Source: JBAJNL01 sp036881885 (GTDB lineage: Bacteria > Pseudomonadota > Alphaproteobacteria > Holosporales > Hepatobacteraceae). From it: a DNA stretch of 17,339 nucleotides. Below the pieces are notes generated by a model. It was not told the origin of the DNA. It worked only from the letters and a program-made list of their open reading frames with translations, and made no database searches. Shown here piece by piece: positions 5,824 to 12,609 of the stretch. A program made the position numbers and the translations under genes. The first letter of the stretch is position 1; each line of letters starts with the position of its first letter. The stretch lies in the NCBI GenBank assembly GCA_036881885.1, contig JBAJNL010000030.1:1-17339 (forward strand), read 5' to 3'.

Positions 5824-6786
5824 ATGACAACGATGACCGCTTTGCATCAAGAAAACGCGCCGCATGATAAGCGGGCGCTTTTGTTTCCGGGGCAGGGCTC
5901 GCAGTGTGTGGGCATGGGGGCCACCTTTGCACAGCATCCCGAGGCAGCGTTGGTGTTTGAAGAGGTTGAAGATGTGTTGGGGTTCAAGCTGACAAAGGTG
6001 ATGTTTGAAGGACCCGAAGAGACGCTGCGCGCCACTGAAAATGCTCAGCTTGCACTGATGACGACATCAATTGCGTGTTTGCGTGTGATGCAGGCGCGTG
6101 GCTTTAACATGGACGCTGTGGATTACGTGGCCGGTCACTCGTTGGGTGAAATCACAGCTTTGTGTGCGGCCGAAGCGTTAACATTGGCTGAAGCCACCCG
6201 TCTTTTAAGGGTGCGCTCGCTTGCGATGAAAGAAGCGGACCCCCGTAAAGAAGGCGCCATGACAGCGATTATGGGGCTTGATATTGCCGCCTTTGATGGG
6301 ATGCCGCAAACCAAAGATCAAGTGTGTGTTGTGGCCAACGATAATGGGGCTGGCCAGGTGGTCATTTCAGGACACAAAGACGCCGTGGCAGCAGCGGGTG
6401 CGTGGGCCAAAGAATTAAAGGCGCGTGTTATTCCTTTGTCGGTGGCGGGGGCCTTTCACTCGCCTTTAATGGCTTCTGCGGCGTTGCGGTTTTCCAAGGC
6501 TCTTGATGAAACGCATTTTCAAGCACCCAAAGTGCCCTTGGTTGTGAATGTGACAGCCAAGGTTGAATCTGATCCCGTGGCGCTGAGGGCGCACCTTAAA
6601 GATCAAATGACCGGTCGCATTCAGTGGCGTTCTAGCATGGATACCATGCATCAGATGGGTGTGCGCCGCTTTATTGAAGTGGGTTCGGGGCGCGTGCTCA
6701 CAACATTGGTGCGTCGGCATCTTAAAGCCGAAGACGCTTTGACCATCGGCACGTTGCAAGATATTGATCTTTTGCAAAAAGACTAA
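5824..6786 (+). CDS. fabD: Malonyl-CoA:ACP transacylase
   Basis: FabD moves malonyl from CoA to acyl carrier protein and supplies the extender unit for type II fatty acid synthesis in the cytoplasm. The 320-residue length fits the family. Visible motifs are FPGQGSQ (residues 21-27), which forms part of the oxyanion hole, TENAQLAL (71-78), and the nucleophile elbow GHSLGE (104-109, catalytic Ser106). Further on are RSLAM with the malonate-binding Arg131 and GAFHS (209-213, catalytic His212). AGAGGA lies 9 nt before the ATG. The N-terminus is about 15 residues longer than in many homologues before the GQGSQ motif. The usual neighbours fabH, fabG and acpP are not here: tRNAs precede it and a convergent fliX-like gene follows. 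Its function seems intact. Confidence 0.96.
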   Translation: MTTMTALHQENAPHDKRALLFPGQGSQCVGMGATFAQHPEAALVFEEVEDVLGFKLTKVMFEGPEETLRATENAQLALMTTSIACLRVMQARGFNMDAVDYVAGHSLGEITALCAAEALTLAEATRLLRVRSLAMKEADPRKEGAMTAIMGLDIAAFDGMPQTKDQVCVVANDNGAGQVVISGHKDAVAAAGAWAKELKARVIPLSVAGAFHSPLMASAALRFSKALDETHFQAPKVPLVVNVTAKVESDPVALRAHLKDQMTGRIQWRSSMDTMHQMGVRRFIEVGSGRVLTTLVRRHLKAEDALTIGTLQDIDLLQKD

Positions 6787-6811
6787 GGTACGCCCCCGCG
6801 CCTTTTGGGTG

Positions 6812-7138
6812 TTAGGCCAGGGTTTGCTCTAAAAGGTAAAGGCGAATATCCAGCAGGGCAATGCAGGTTTTTAAAGAGGGATCATCGGTCTGAATGCCAA
6901 GCAGACGTTTTTTTAAACGTTTAAGTGTTCGGGAAGGTCGCTTGCCCGTTAAAAGCTTTTGTTGCAGCTGTGAAAAGTCATTTAAAAGATCTAAAATCTC
7001 GCTGTAAACAAAGGTGGCTTCTTCAAGCGTAATGTGCGCCAGGGGCGTTGTGTGTAGTGCGTGACCTTGAGAGCTGGTTTTTTTTTGCAAGCGACTTAAA
7101 AGGGCTTTATTGCTTTTAAGACCGCCAATGCTTTGCAT
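6812..7138 (-). CDS. fliX: FliX-like flagellar assembly protein
   Basis: FliX in Caulobacter works with FlbD, an activator of sigma-54, and couples flagellar assembly to class III/IV gene expression. This 108-residue protein shares its C-terminal pattern as I remember it: ILDLLND (48-54), LLTG (62-65), a basic helix with LKRLKKRL, then TDDPSL (84-89) and an LLDIR helix ending in LLEQ. The N-terminus MQSIGGLKS also resembles the short FliX start. I chose the ATG at 7138 because AAGGG lies about 8 nt upstream; a GTG at 7171 would add 11 residues and has no ribosome-binding site. No other flagellar gene is in the window. Convergent with fabD, with 25 nt between stops. The assignment rests on pattern memory, not on a search. 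Confidence 0.6.
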   Translation of the reverse strand: MQSIGGLKSNKALLSRLQKKTSSQGHALHTTPLAHITLEEATFVYSEILDLLNDFSQLQQKLLTGKRPSRTLKRLKKRLLGIQTDDPSLKTCIALLDIRLYLLEQTLA

Positions 7139-7246
7139 GCCATCACCCTTTACGAGAAACCCTTCAAACACACGTCATGATAGGTCAGAAGTCCTTACGT
7201 TTTGCAAAGAGGCACAAAAAAACACCGTGCGATCAGCAATATTTTT

Positions 7247-7280
7247 TTGACCTTTTGGTCTGTTGCGGCGTGTTTTTTGC
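7247..7280 (+). promoter_or_regulatory. Candidate promoter region of the 7324 gene
   Basis: Two overlapping possibilities are visible. One is a TTGACC -35 (7247-7252) with a weak TGTTTT -10 at 18 bp. The other is a sigma-54-like GGCGTG-N4-TTGCG with GG (7267-7268) and GC (7279-7280) 10 nt apart. Both are weak. A small hairpin GACC-tttt-GGTC (7249-7260) overlaps them. Confidence 0.25.
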
Positions 7281-7323
7281 GTCTTTTTTTGGCAAAAAAG
7301 GTGTGCGTTTGGGAGGAAAAAAG

Positions 7324-7824
7324 ATGCGGCGAGAGAGAGGCGTTTATGGTTTTGCTTTATGGGTCGTGGTTAGTGTTTTTTTTCAGGTTGGTTTCATTGA
7401 ACCGCTGCTTGCTGAAAACGTGTCTCAAAGCCGAAAACGGGCCGCTGGATTGACCGAGGAAGGCGCAGATAAAAAGCGTCAAAAAATGAATGATGGAAGC
7501 TATTTTCAAGCAGATGCTAAGAAAAAAACGCGTGCAGAAAAGCTGGCCGATTTAAGGGCAGGGCGCTCAACTAATCGCTATTATGCGGGTGATCGCAAGT
7601 TAGAGGCTGAAAAAGCAGCCAAAGCACGTAAAGAATCTCTCACAGAAGAAGAGTTGCAACGGGTCACGCCACAGCCTTTAACAGACGAAGCAAAAGAAGC
7701 GATCAGCAAAAAGCATGGCCTTCATCCCGACAATATTGGGCGTTATGGTAATTATAAGCCGACAGAGGCCGAGCTAAACGCAAAGCTAGAAGCTTGGGGC
7801 CAAGCAACGAGAACAGCGAGGTGA
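7324..7824 (+). CDS. Small predicted secreted basic protein with bipartite NLS-like motif, frameshifted
   Basis: I do not recognise the family. The ATG at 7324 has GGGAGG (7311-7316) 7 nt upstream. Residues 1-30 form a signal peptide: MRRERG, a hydrophobic core, then a possible cleavage after LLA. Just inside the mature part, residues 38-54 read KR, ten residues, then KKRQK, which fits the classical bipartite nuclear localisation pattern. The rest is charged and helical, rich in Lys, Ala and Glu, with a PLTDEAKEAI and a KPTEAEL segment. The frame ends at TGA 7824 after a GGGG run. The +1 frame continues with similar composition to 7951, so the protein was probably about 208 residues. An exported host-directed role is inference. 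A divergent fliX-like gene lies upstream. Confidence 0.65.
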   Translation: MRRERGVYGFALWVVVSVFFQVGFIEPLLAENVSQSRKRAAGLTEEGADKKRQKMNDGSYFQADAKKKTRAEKLADLRAGRSTNRYYAGDRKLEAEKAAKARKESLTEEELQRVTPQPLTDEAKEAISKKHGLHPDNIGRYGNYKPTEAELNAKLEAWGQATRTAR

Positions 7825-7951
7825 AAACTTATCAGGAAAGTTGAAAGCGCTTGAGACGAAAGAGCCCACCAAAGTGAATCAACAAACGCCCGAAGCCTGG
7901 CGTAAGGCGCTTTCAAAAAAGCGCGCCCCCCAGGTGGCGCCTGCCGGATAA
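7799..7951 (+). pseudogene. Out-of-frame C-terminal part of the 7324 protein
   Basis: After the GGGG run at 7796-7799 the frame that continues the protein encodes AKQREQRGENLSGKLKALET, then a segment with PEAWRKALSKKR, ending at TAA 7949-7951. Composition (Lys/Ala/Glu/Gln) matches the upstream part. Removing one G would join the two frames without a stop. The tail has no start codon or ribosome-binding site of its own, so it is read as the broken-off end of the gene. Confidence 0.6.
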
Positions 7952-8066
7952 AAAACTGAAAGATAAGCCCTTTTGGTGTTTCGCCTAAAAAATCTGTTTT
8001 GGCGTGTTGTGTATTGCATTGTTTTGTGATACTTTTTGCCAAAATCTATGGGGCTTTTATCTTTCT

Positions 8067-8609
8067 GTGCGTCGCGCGTTATTTGCTATTTACTTAAGTT
8101 GCTTTTGTGTACCCTTGGGGGCCTCGGCGCCTTTTTTTGGCCCGTATCAAAATGCGGTCATGGGGTCGCTGGGCTGGGGGATGACCAGGCAGATTTTTGG
8201 TTTTTTTGGCAGCAAGACGATGACCGAAACCCAATCCAATCGCCTGTATTCGGGCTCTTATTTTTTGGCGGGCACTGTGTTTGATTTTCCGCTGCGTCAC
8301 CGTTTTGACGCGGCTTTCACGCACAACAAAAAGTATCCCGAATTTACCCACTGGTCTTTTGGGTGGATGCCCGAGCTGTTATTTGGGCTTGATCCCTTCT
8401 ATTTTGCGGTAGGCTTTGGCCCCTACCTTAAAAGTCGCAAAACGCCAACAAGTGGTGGTCTGTTTGCGATGGGCGCCAACGCGGCTGTGGGCGTCACGGT
8501 TGCCCAGTGGAATATCGAGGTCTATCTAAGGCACTATTCAAACGCCTATACCTCGCACCCCAACAAAGGCTCTGACTTTTGGGGTGTGGCCTTAAGTTAC
8601 GCTTTCTAA
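8067..8609 (+). CDS. pagL: PagL-type acyloxyacyl hydrolase (lipid A 3-O-deacylase)
   Basis: PagL is an outer-membrane beta-barrel enzyme that removes the 3-O-acyl chain of lipid A, which lowers recognition by host receptors. The C-terminal signature is present: LRHYSNA with the catalytic His and Ser, then HPNKGSDFWGVALSYAF ending in an aromatic residue, as barrels need. Upstream strands alternate aromatic and Gly residues (FAVGFGPYL, FAMGANAAVGV). I chose GTG 8067 because it begins a compact signal peptide (MRRALFAIY to GASA); the Pro after ASA argues for cleavage one or two residues away. No good ribosome-binding site is visible. An in-frame GTG at 8004 gives 21 more residues, but the extra part does not look like a signal peptide. 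A bulged hairpin (7982-8004) lies upstream. The gene is convergent with grxC. Confidence 0.75.
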   Translation: MRRALFAIYLSCFCVPLGASAPFFGPYQNAVMGSLGWGMTRQIFGFFGSKTMTETQSNRLYSGSYFLAGTVFDFPLRHRFDAAFTHNKKYPEFTHWSFGWMPELLFGLDPFYFAVGFGPYLKSRKTPTSGGLFAMGANAAVGVTVAQWNIEVYLRHYSNAYTSHPNKGSDFWGVALSYAF

Positions 8610-8630
8610 AAAACTCTCTGATGCGCACGC

Positions 8631-8673
8631 GGCCGCCCAAGGGCTGTTGTTGCTTGTGCGGCCTTGTTTGTTT
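8631..8673. terminator. Hairpin between pagL and grxC stop codons
   Basis: GGCCGC (8631-8636) pairs with GCGGCC (8658-8663), with a nested GCCC-AA-GGGC, and TTGTTTGTTT follows on the plus strand. It lies between two convergent genes, overlapping the grxC stop. The loop is long, so strength is uncertain. Confidence 0.4.
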
Positions 8674-8914
8674 AGACGTCGTTTTCTTCAAGCCACACTT
8701 TAAGGTCGTCATAGCCGCCGATGTGTTGATCTTTGAAAAAAATTTGCGGTACCGAAGTGCGGCCACCTGCCTTGGCCACAAGGGCTTGTCGTTCTTCGAA
8801 GTTGTTTGTTAAATCGTTTTCGTCAAAAGCCAGCCCTTTTTCCTTTAAAAGCGCCTTTGCGAAATCGCAGTAAGGGCATGTTTGCGTGGTATAGATCAAA
8901 AAAGAGGCGGACAT
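8672..8914 (-). CDS. grxC: Glutaredoxin 3
   Basis: This is an 80-residue cytoplasmic thiol-disulfide oxidoreductase that uses glutathione to reduce protein disulfides and mixed disulfides. The CPYC active site is at residues 13-16. TSVPQIFF (53-60) carries the cis-proline loop, and GGYDDL (66-71) is the glutathione-binding GG(Y/C)DD motif. AAGGAGA lies 4 nt before the ATG at 8914, which fits a compact GrxC start. A longer in-frame start upstream (to 9073) would add an unrelated 53-residue stretch and is rejected. In many Proteobacteria grxC lies near secB or comF; here it lies between pagL and ntrY and shares a divergent region with ntrY. Confidence 0.93.
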   Translation of the reverse strand: MSASFLIYTTQTCPYCDFAKALLKEKGLAFDENDLTNNFEERQALVAKAGGRTSVPQIFFKDQHIGGYDDLKVWLEENDV

Positions 8915-9019
8915 TTTATCTCCTTTGTTTTTGGTTGATGCTGTAACGTTCAGATGCCAAAGGGCAGAGTTGGCAGCGGTGTTTAAAAAGCCTAAGATAA
9001 AGCATTGTTGACAAAAGGT

Positions 9020-9052
9020 ACAACCCTTTTGCACGGTTGTTTTGAAAAGGGT
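9020..9052. promoter_or_regulatory. Two mutually exclusive inverted repeats upstream of ntrY
   Basis: ACAACC (9020-9025) can pair with GGTTGT (9035-9040). Alternatively ACCCTTTT (9023-9030) can pair with AAAAGGGT (9045-9052). The two stems share 9023-9025, so they exclude each other. They lie between the divergent grxC and ntrY genes. They may be an operator or leader structure; chance cannot be excluded. Confidence 0.3.
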
Positions 9053-9082
9053 GGGTGTTTTGAACACGCTCAAGGTTGGCGC

Positions 9083-11179
9083 ATGTTAAGTGTGATAGAT
9101 GGGACAAAAAGTGGGCTGTGGCTTCTAGTCGCCTTGCTTGCGCTTGCCTTGCTTTGGGGGGCTGTCAAAGGCGTGCGAGGGCTTTTTTTTAAGCGATCTG
9201 CGCTGGCCTTTCCAAAGCTGGCGCTTGAAAAGAATGCCCTTTATTTTAAAGTTGTGCGCTTTTTGGGCGGTTTGGTGACGCTGCCTATTGTGATGCTGAC
9301 GGCCTTTTCATTGTTTTTACTTTATTTTGGTTTGCATACATGGTTTGACACCAAGGTGCAAACGGCCATTGCTGAATCAAAAAACGTTTCTGCGGCTTAC
9401 TTAAAGGCGCACCAAGAGGTGGTGCGGCAAAGCACGACCCTTTTCTTGCGTGATTTACAAGAGGCGATGCCACACATGCAGCAGCATCCGCGTTTTGTGT
9501 CTGACTTTTTAACGCTGCAGGTGGGGGTGCGCTCTTTAAGCGGGGCTGTTTTGGTGCAATCATCGGGGCGTGTTTTGGGGCGTTCGCTTTTTTCGTTTGG
9601 CCTTGAGCTTGAGGCAGTTAAGACCGGCTTCTTCAACAAGACCTCGCAGCAAGTGCATGTTTGGTTTCGCAAAGAAAATAAGCAAGTTATGGCCATTGCA
9701 CGTCCTTTTGTGGGGCAAGACTTGTTTTTAATTGTGAATCGTAAAATCGACCAAAGGGTGCTCAAAAGCATCCACAATGCCTCTGTAGCGTCAAAGGCCT
9801 ATACCCACTTTCTTAAAGAAAAGTGGGCGCTTATCCTTTTCTTTGGCATTGTGTTGGTTGTGGTGACGGGGCTGGTCTTAGTGCTAACGGTGTGGCGCGG
9901 GCGCCGTTTTGCGCAAATGCTGACAAGCCCATTGCATCAGCTGACGCAAGCAGCACACATGATTCAGGGAGGGCGCTTTGACTTAAGAAAGGCCGTTTAT
10001 CACCCCAATACACCAAGTGAGCTTTTGCTTTTGGGGCAGTCTTTTTATCACATGGCTCATGAACTGAAGCGCCAGCAAACCCAGCTGCAAAAAGCACACG
10101 CTGAACTTGAAAGGCGCCATGTTTTCATGCAAAGCGTTTTGGTGCACTTATCAGCGGGGGTTTTGGTGCTAGATCAAAAGGGACGCATCATTTTAGCAAA
10201 CGCCAAGGCCAAAGAAATTCTAGCTGCTGGCCGTCGTAAAATAGAAGGGCTTTTGCTGCAAGATGTATCAGACGGCTTGTATGCGTGCTTTTCAAAGGCA
10301 CTGTTGCAAAGCGATGATGTGCACGAAAAGAAAAGCACCAAGCTGTCTTATGTCGAGCAAATCACGATTAAGGTGGCAGAAAAAGCTTTGATCTTAAAGG
10401 TCAGTCTTGCAAACAGCCCCTTGGGTGATGTGATTTTAACGTTTGAGGATATCTCAGGCTTCTTGGATGTGCAGCGCCAGGCGGCCTGGGCAAATGTGGC
10501 ACGGCACGTGGCGCACGAGATTAAAAACCCGCTCACGCCTATTCAGCTGTCGGCCGAGCGATTGAAGCGCTTGCTAAAGCGCGGTGAAACGCCGCCCGAT
10601 ACCTTTCGTAAATCGATTGATACCATCGAAAGGCAGGTTAAGCATCTAACACGCATGCTGTCGTCCTTTTTGTCCTTTGCAAAAATGCCCAGTCCTCAAA
10701 AGCAAAAAGTTGACTTTAAAAAGCTTGTTGATAACTTGGTGACTTTAGAGCAAGAGGCGTACCCACACATTGAATGGACGCTTGAAGGCCCCAAAGAACT
10801 TTTCTTGGTGTGTGATCCACAACAATTGCAGCAAGTGTTGGTGAATCTTTTAAAAAATGCTGTGGAATCTATTGAGGAAAAAACAAAGCAGCTTAAAGAC
10901 AAGGCATACAAGGGGCAGATTGCTATCACACTGACGCGGCGTACCAACAAAGTGGCTTTTTCGGTGCAAGATAATGGCATCGGTTTGCCCAAAACGCAGG
11001 CGCTTGATCTTTATGCCCCTTATGTCACAACCAAAGAAAGCGGCAGTGGCTTGGGGCTTGCGATTGTGCGTAAGGTGATTCAAGATCATGGTGGTGTTTT
11101 TTCAGTGCGCGCTGCAACACAAGGGGGCGCGGTGGCTGTGGTGCAATTGCCTGTGGTGCACACATTGAAAAGTGCTTGA
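9083..11179 (+). CDS. ntrY: Nitrogen/redox-responsive sensor histidine kinase NtrY
   Basis: NtrY is the membrane sensor kinase of the NtrY-NtrX two-component system, linked to nitrogen metabolism, respiration and cell envelope in Alphaproteobacteria. The 698 residues hold a transmembrane segment at about 12-29, another at about 60-84, and an extracytoplasmic domain. A third segment follows at about 248-270, then a HAMP region and a PAS domain (GVLVLDQKGRIILANAKA). The HisKA box is HEIKNPLTPIQLSAERLKR with phospho-accepting His478. The ATPase domain has NLLKNAVES (N box), DNGIGLP (G1) and GSGLGLAIV (G2). I chose the ATG at 9083 because AAGG lies 7 nt before it and the first transmembrane helix begins soon after. 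ntrB and ntrC, often upstream in free-living relatives, are not in the window; grxC lies there in the opposite direction. All kinase motifs look intact. Confidence 0.93.
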   Translation: MLSVIDGTKSGLWLLVALLALALLWGAVKGVRGLFFKRSALAFPKLALEKNALYFKVVRFLGGLVTLPIVMLTAFSLFLLYFGLHTWFDTKVQTAIAESKNVSAAYLKAHQEVVRQSTTLFLRDLQEAMPHMQQHPRFVSDFLTLQVGVRSLSGAVLVQSSGRVLGRSLFSFGLELEAVKTGFFNKTSQQVHVWFRKENKQVMAIARPFVGQDLFLIVNRKIDQRVLKSIHNASVASKAYTHFLKEKWALILFFGIVLVVVTGLVLVLTVWRGRRFAQMLTSPLHQLTQAAHMIQGGRFDLRKAVYHPNTPSELLLLGQSFYHMAHELKRQQTQLQKAHAELERRHVFMQSVLVHLSAGVLVLDQKGRIILANAKAKEILAAGRRKIEGLLLQDVSDGLYACFSKALLQSDDVHEKKSTKLSYVEQITIKVAEKALILKVSLANSPLGDVILTFEDISGFLDVQRQAAWANVARHVAHEIKNPLTPIQLSAERLKRLLKRGETPPDTFRKSIDTIERQVKHLTRMLSSFLSFAKMPSPQKQKVDFKKLVDNLVTLEQEAYPHIEWTLEGPKELFLVCDPQQLQQVLVNLLKNAVESIEEKTKQLKDKAYKGQIAITLTRRTNKVAFSVQDNGIGLPKTQALDLYAPYVTTKESGSGLGLAIVRKVIQDHGGVFSVRAATQGGAVAVVQLPVVHTLKSA

Positions 11180-11235
11180 TTGTTTCCTTAAAAAAGGGCA
11201 TTCTCAAAGGGACTTGTGCGTTTTAAAAGGTGCCG

Positions 11236-12606
11236 ATGCAGCGCTCTGTTTTGGTTGTTGACGACGAAGTTGACATCCTGCATGCCGTCTCTGATTTGCT
11301 TGAGGATGAAGGGTATCCTGTGTGCGTGGCCGCAACCGCAGAGGCAGCCGTTGAGGCTGTTGCGCAGGTGCCGCCGCTGGCCATTTTGCTCGATGTTTGC
11401 CTTAAAAAAACAAACGGCTTTGCCCTTTTGCAGCGCTTTCTTAAAAGTCATCCGCACGTTCCGGTGCTGATGATGAGTGGCCATGGCACCTTGCAGATGG
11501 CCGTTGAGGCCCTAAAAAAGGGTGCGTATGATTTTATCGAAAAGCCTTTTCAGGCCGAGCGTTTGTTGACATCGCTCAAGCATGCATTAACGCAGCGCGA
11601 TCTTGTGTTTGAAAACAAGTGGCTTAAAACACAAGTGTTAGATCCCACCTTTATTTGGTCTGAGGTGCCGTTGATGCAGCGGGTGCAAAAAAAACTTGAA
11701 AAGCTTGCGCAAGAAAGGGGCACCTTCTTGATCGAAGGCGCGTCAGGTGTGGGTAAAGAGCGTTTTGCGCGCGAGGTCTATCACCGGCAAGAGACGGCGT
11801 ATAAGGGCCACTTTGTTAAGGTGCATGCCAAAGCCTTGCTTGCCCACAACTTTGAGAGCCTGTTTTTTGGTCAAGCTCATGAAGGGTTTGGGCTTGAACA
11901 AAGCGGCCTCTTGGATGAAACGGCGCAGGGCGTTTTGTTTATCGAAGATATCGAATATTTGCATAAGGATGTTCAAAAAAAGCTGGCTCTTTTACTGCAG
12001 AGCAGTCAAAGCAAAAGGGGCGACGGCACAGCGTTTCAGATAAAAACGCGGCTTGCGGCCTCAACGACGCATGCGCTTGACGTTTTAGCAGCGCGCTTTG
12101 ATTTAAGACAAGATCTTTTGGATCGCCTTGCGGTCACGCACGTTAAAATACCTACCTTACGTCAGCGACCCAAAGATATCATGGTTTTCGTCAAAGCGTA
12201 CCTTAACGTTTTTTATGGCCTTTTGGGGCAAGAGCCCAAGCGTTTTAGCGCACGCAGTATTGACAAGCTTGAAGGGTATGCATGGCCCTTTAATGTGGAT
12301 GAAGTGCGTCATGTGATTGAGCAAGCTGTGATTGCCAGTCGCCATCATGCGGGTGATTTGCTCGAGCTGCCAGACACCTTTGGCGTTGTGCCCAAGGTAT
12401 CACAGACAGCACAGCAAGGCCTTGAAGATTATCTGCTTTACCCCTTAAAAGAGGCGCGCGCGCTTTTTGAGCAACAATATTTGTCGGCACAGGTGGCGCG
12501 ATTTGACGGACGGATACAACAAACGGCAAAATTTGTGGGAATGGAACGTTCGGCATTGCATCGTAAAATGCGTTTGCTAGGTGGCGGCAAAAAAAAGGCA
12601 AGTTAA
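11236..12606 (+). CDS. ntrX: Response regulator NtrX with degenerate AAA+ domain
   Basis: NtrX is the partner regulator of NtrY. Residues 1-120 are a receiver domain with VVDDE, phospho-acceptor Asp53 (LLDVCL), MMSGHG and EKPF. The AAA+ domain has a good Walker A (GASGVGKE, 168-175). The Walker B reads LFIEDI instead of LFLDEI. The GAFTGA loop that contacts sigma-54 is absent: FFGQAHEGFGLEQSG stands in its place. The sensor II region reads WPFNVDEVR where WPGNVREL is usual, so the Arg is displaced. The C-terminus has a Fis-type helix-turn-helix (QQTAKFVGMERSALHRKM). The ATG at 11236 follows AAAAGG by 5 nt; a GTG two codons earlier is possible. The gap to ntrY is 56 nt, and trkA starts 3 nt after its stop. 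It likely binds DNA and responds to NtrY but may not activate sigma-54 polymerase. Confidence 0.92.
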   Translation: MQRSVLVVDDEVDILHAVSDLLEDEGYPVCVAATAEAAVEAVAQVPPLAILLDVCLKKTNGFALLQRFLKSHPHVPVLMMSGHGTLQMAVEALKKGAYDFIEKPFQAERLLTSLKHALTQRDLVFENKWLKTQVLDPTFIWSEVPLMQRVQKKLEKLAQERGTFLIEGASGVGKERFAREVYHRQETAYKGHFVKVHAKALLAHNFESLFFGQAHEGFGLEQSGLLDETAQGVLFIEDIEYLHKDVQKKLALLLQSSQSKRGDGTAFQIKTRLAASTTHALDVLAARFDLRQDLLDRLAVTHVKIPTLRQRPKDIMVFVKAYLNVFYGLLGQEPKRFSARSIDKLEGYAWPFNVDEVRHVIEQAVIASRHHAGDLLELPDTFGVVPKVSQTAQQGLEDYLLYPLKEARALFEQQYLSAQVARFDGRIQQTAKFVGMERSALHRKMRLLGGGKKKAS

Positions 12607-12609
12607 GCG

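Noticed and set aside
6789..6815. Terminator between fabD and the fliX-like gene
   Set aside because: ACGCCC and GGGTGT can pair, but the loop is 11 nt and no T-run follows on either strand.
7982..8004. Terminator after the frameshifted gene
   Set aside because: A bulged stem is present (CGCC/GGCG plus AAAA/TTTT), but there is no T-tract after it.
8915..9073. N-terminal extension of GrxC
   Set aside because: The added 53 residues are unlike any glutaredoxin, and the ATG at 8914 has an excellent ribosome-binding site.
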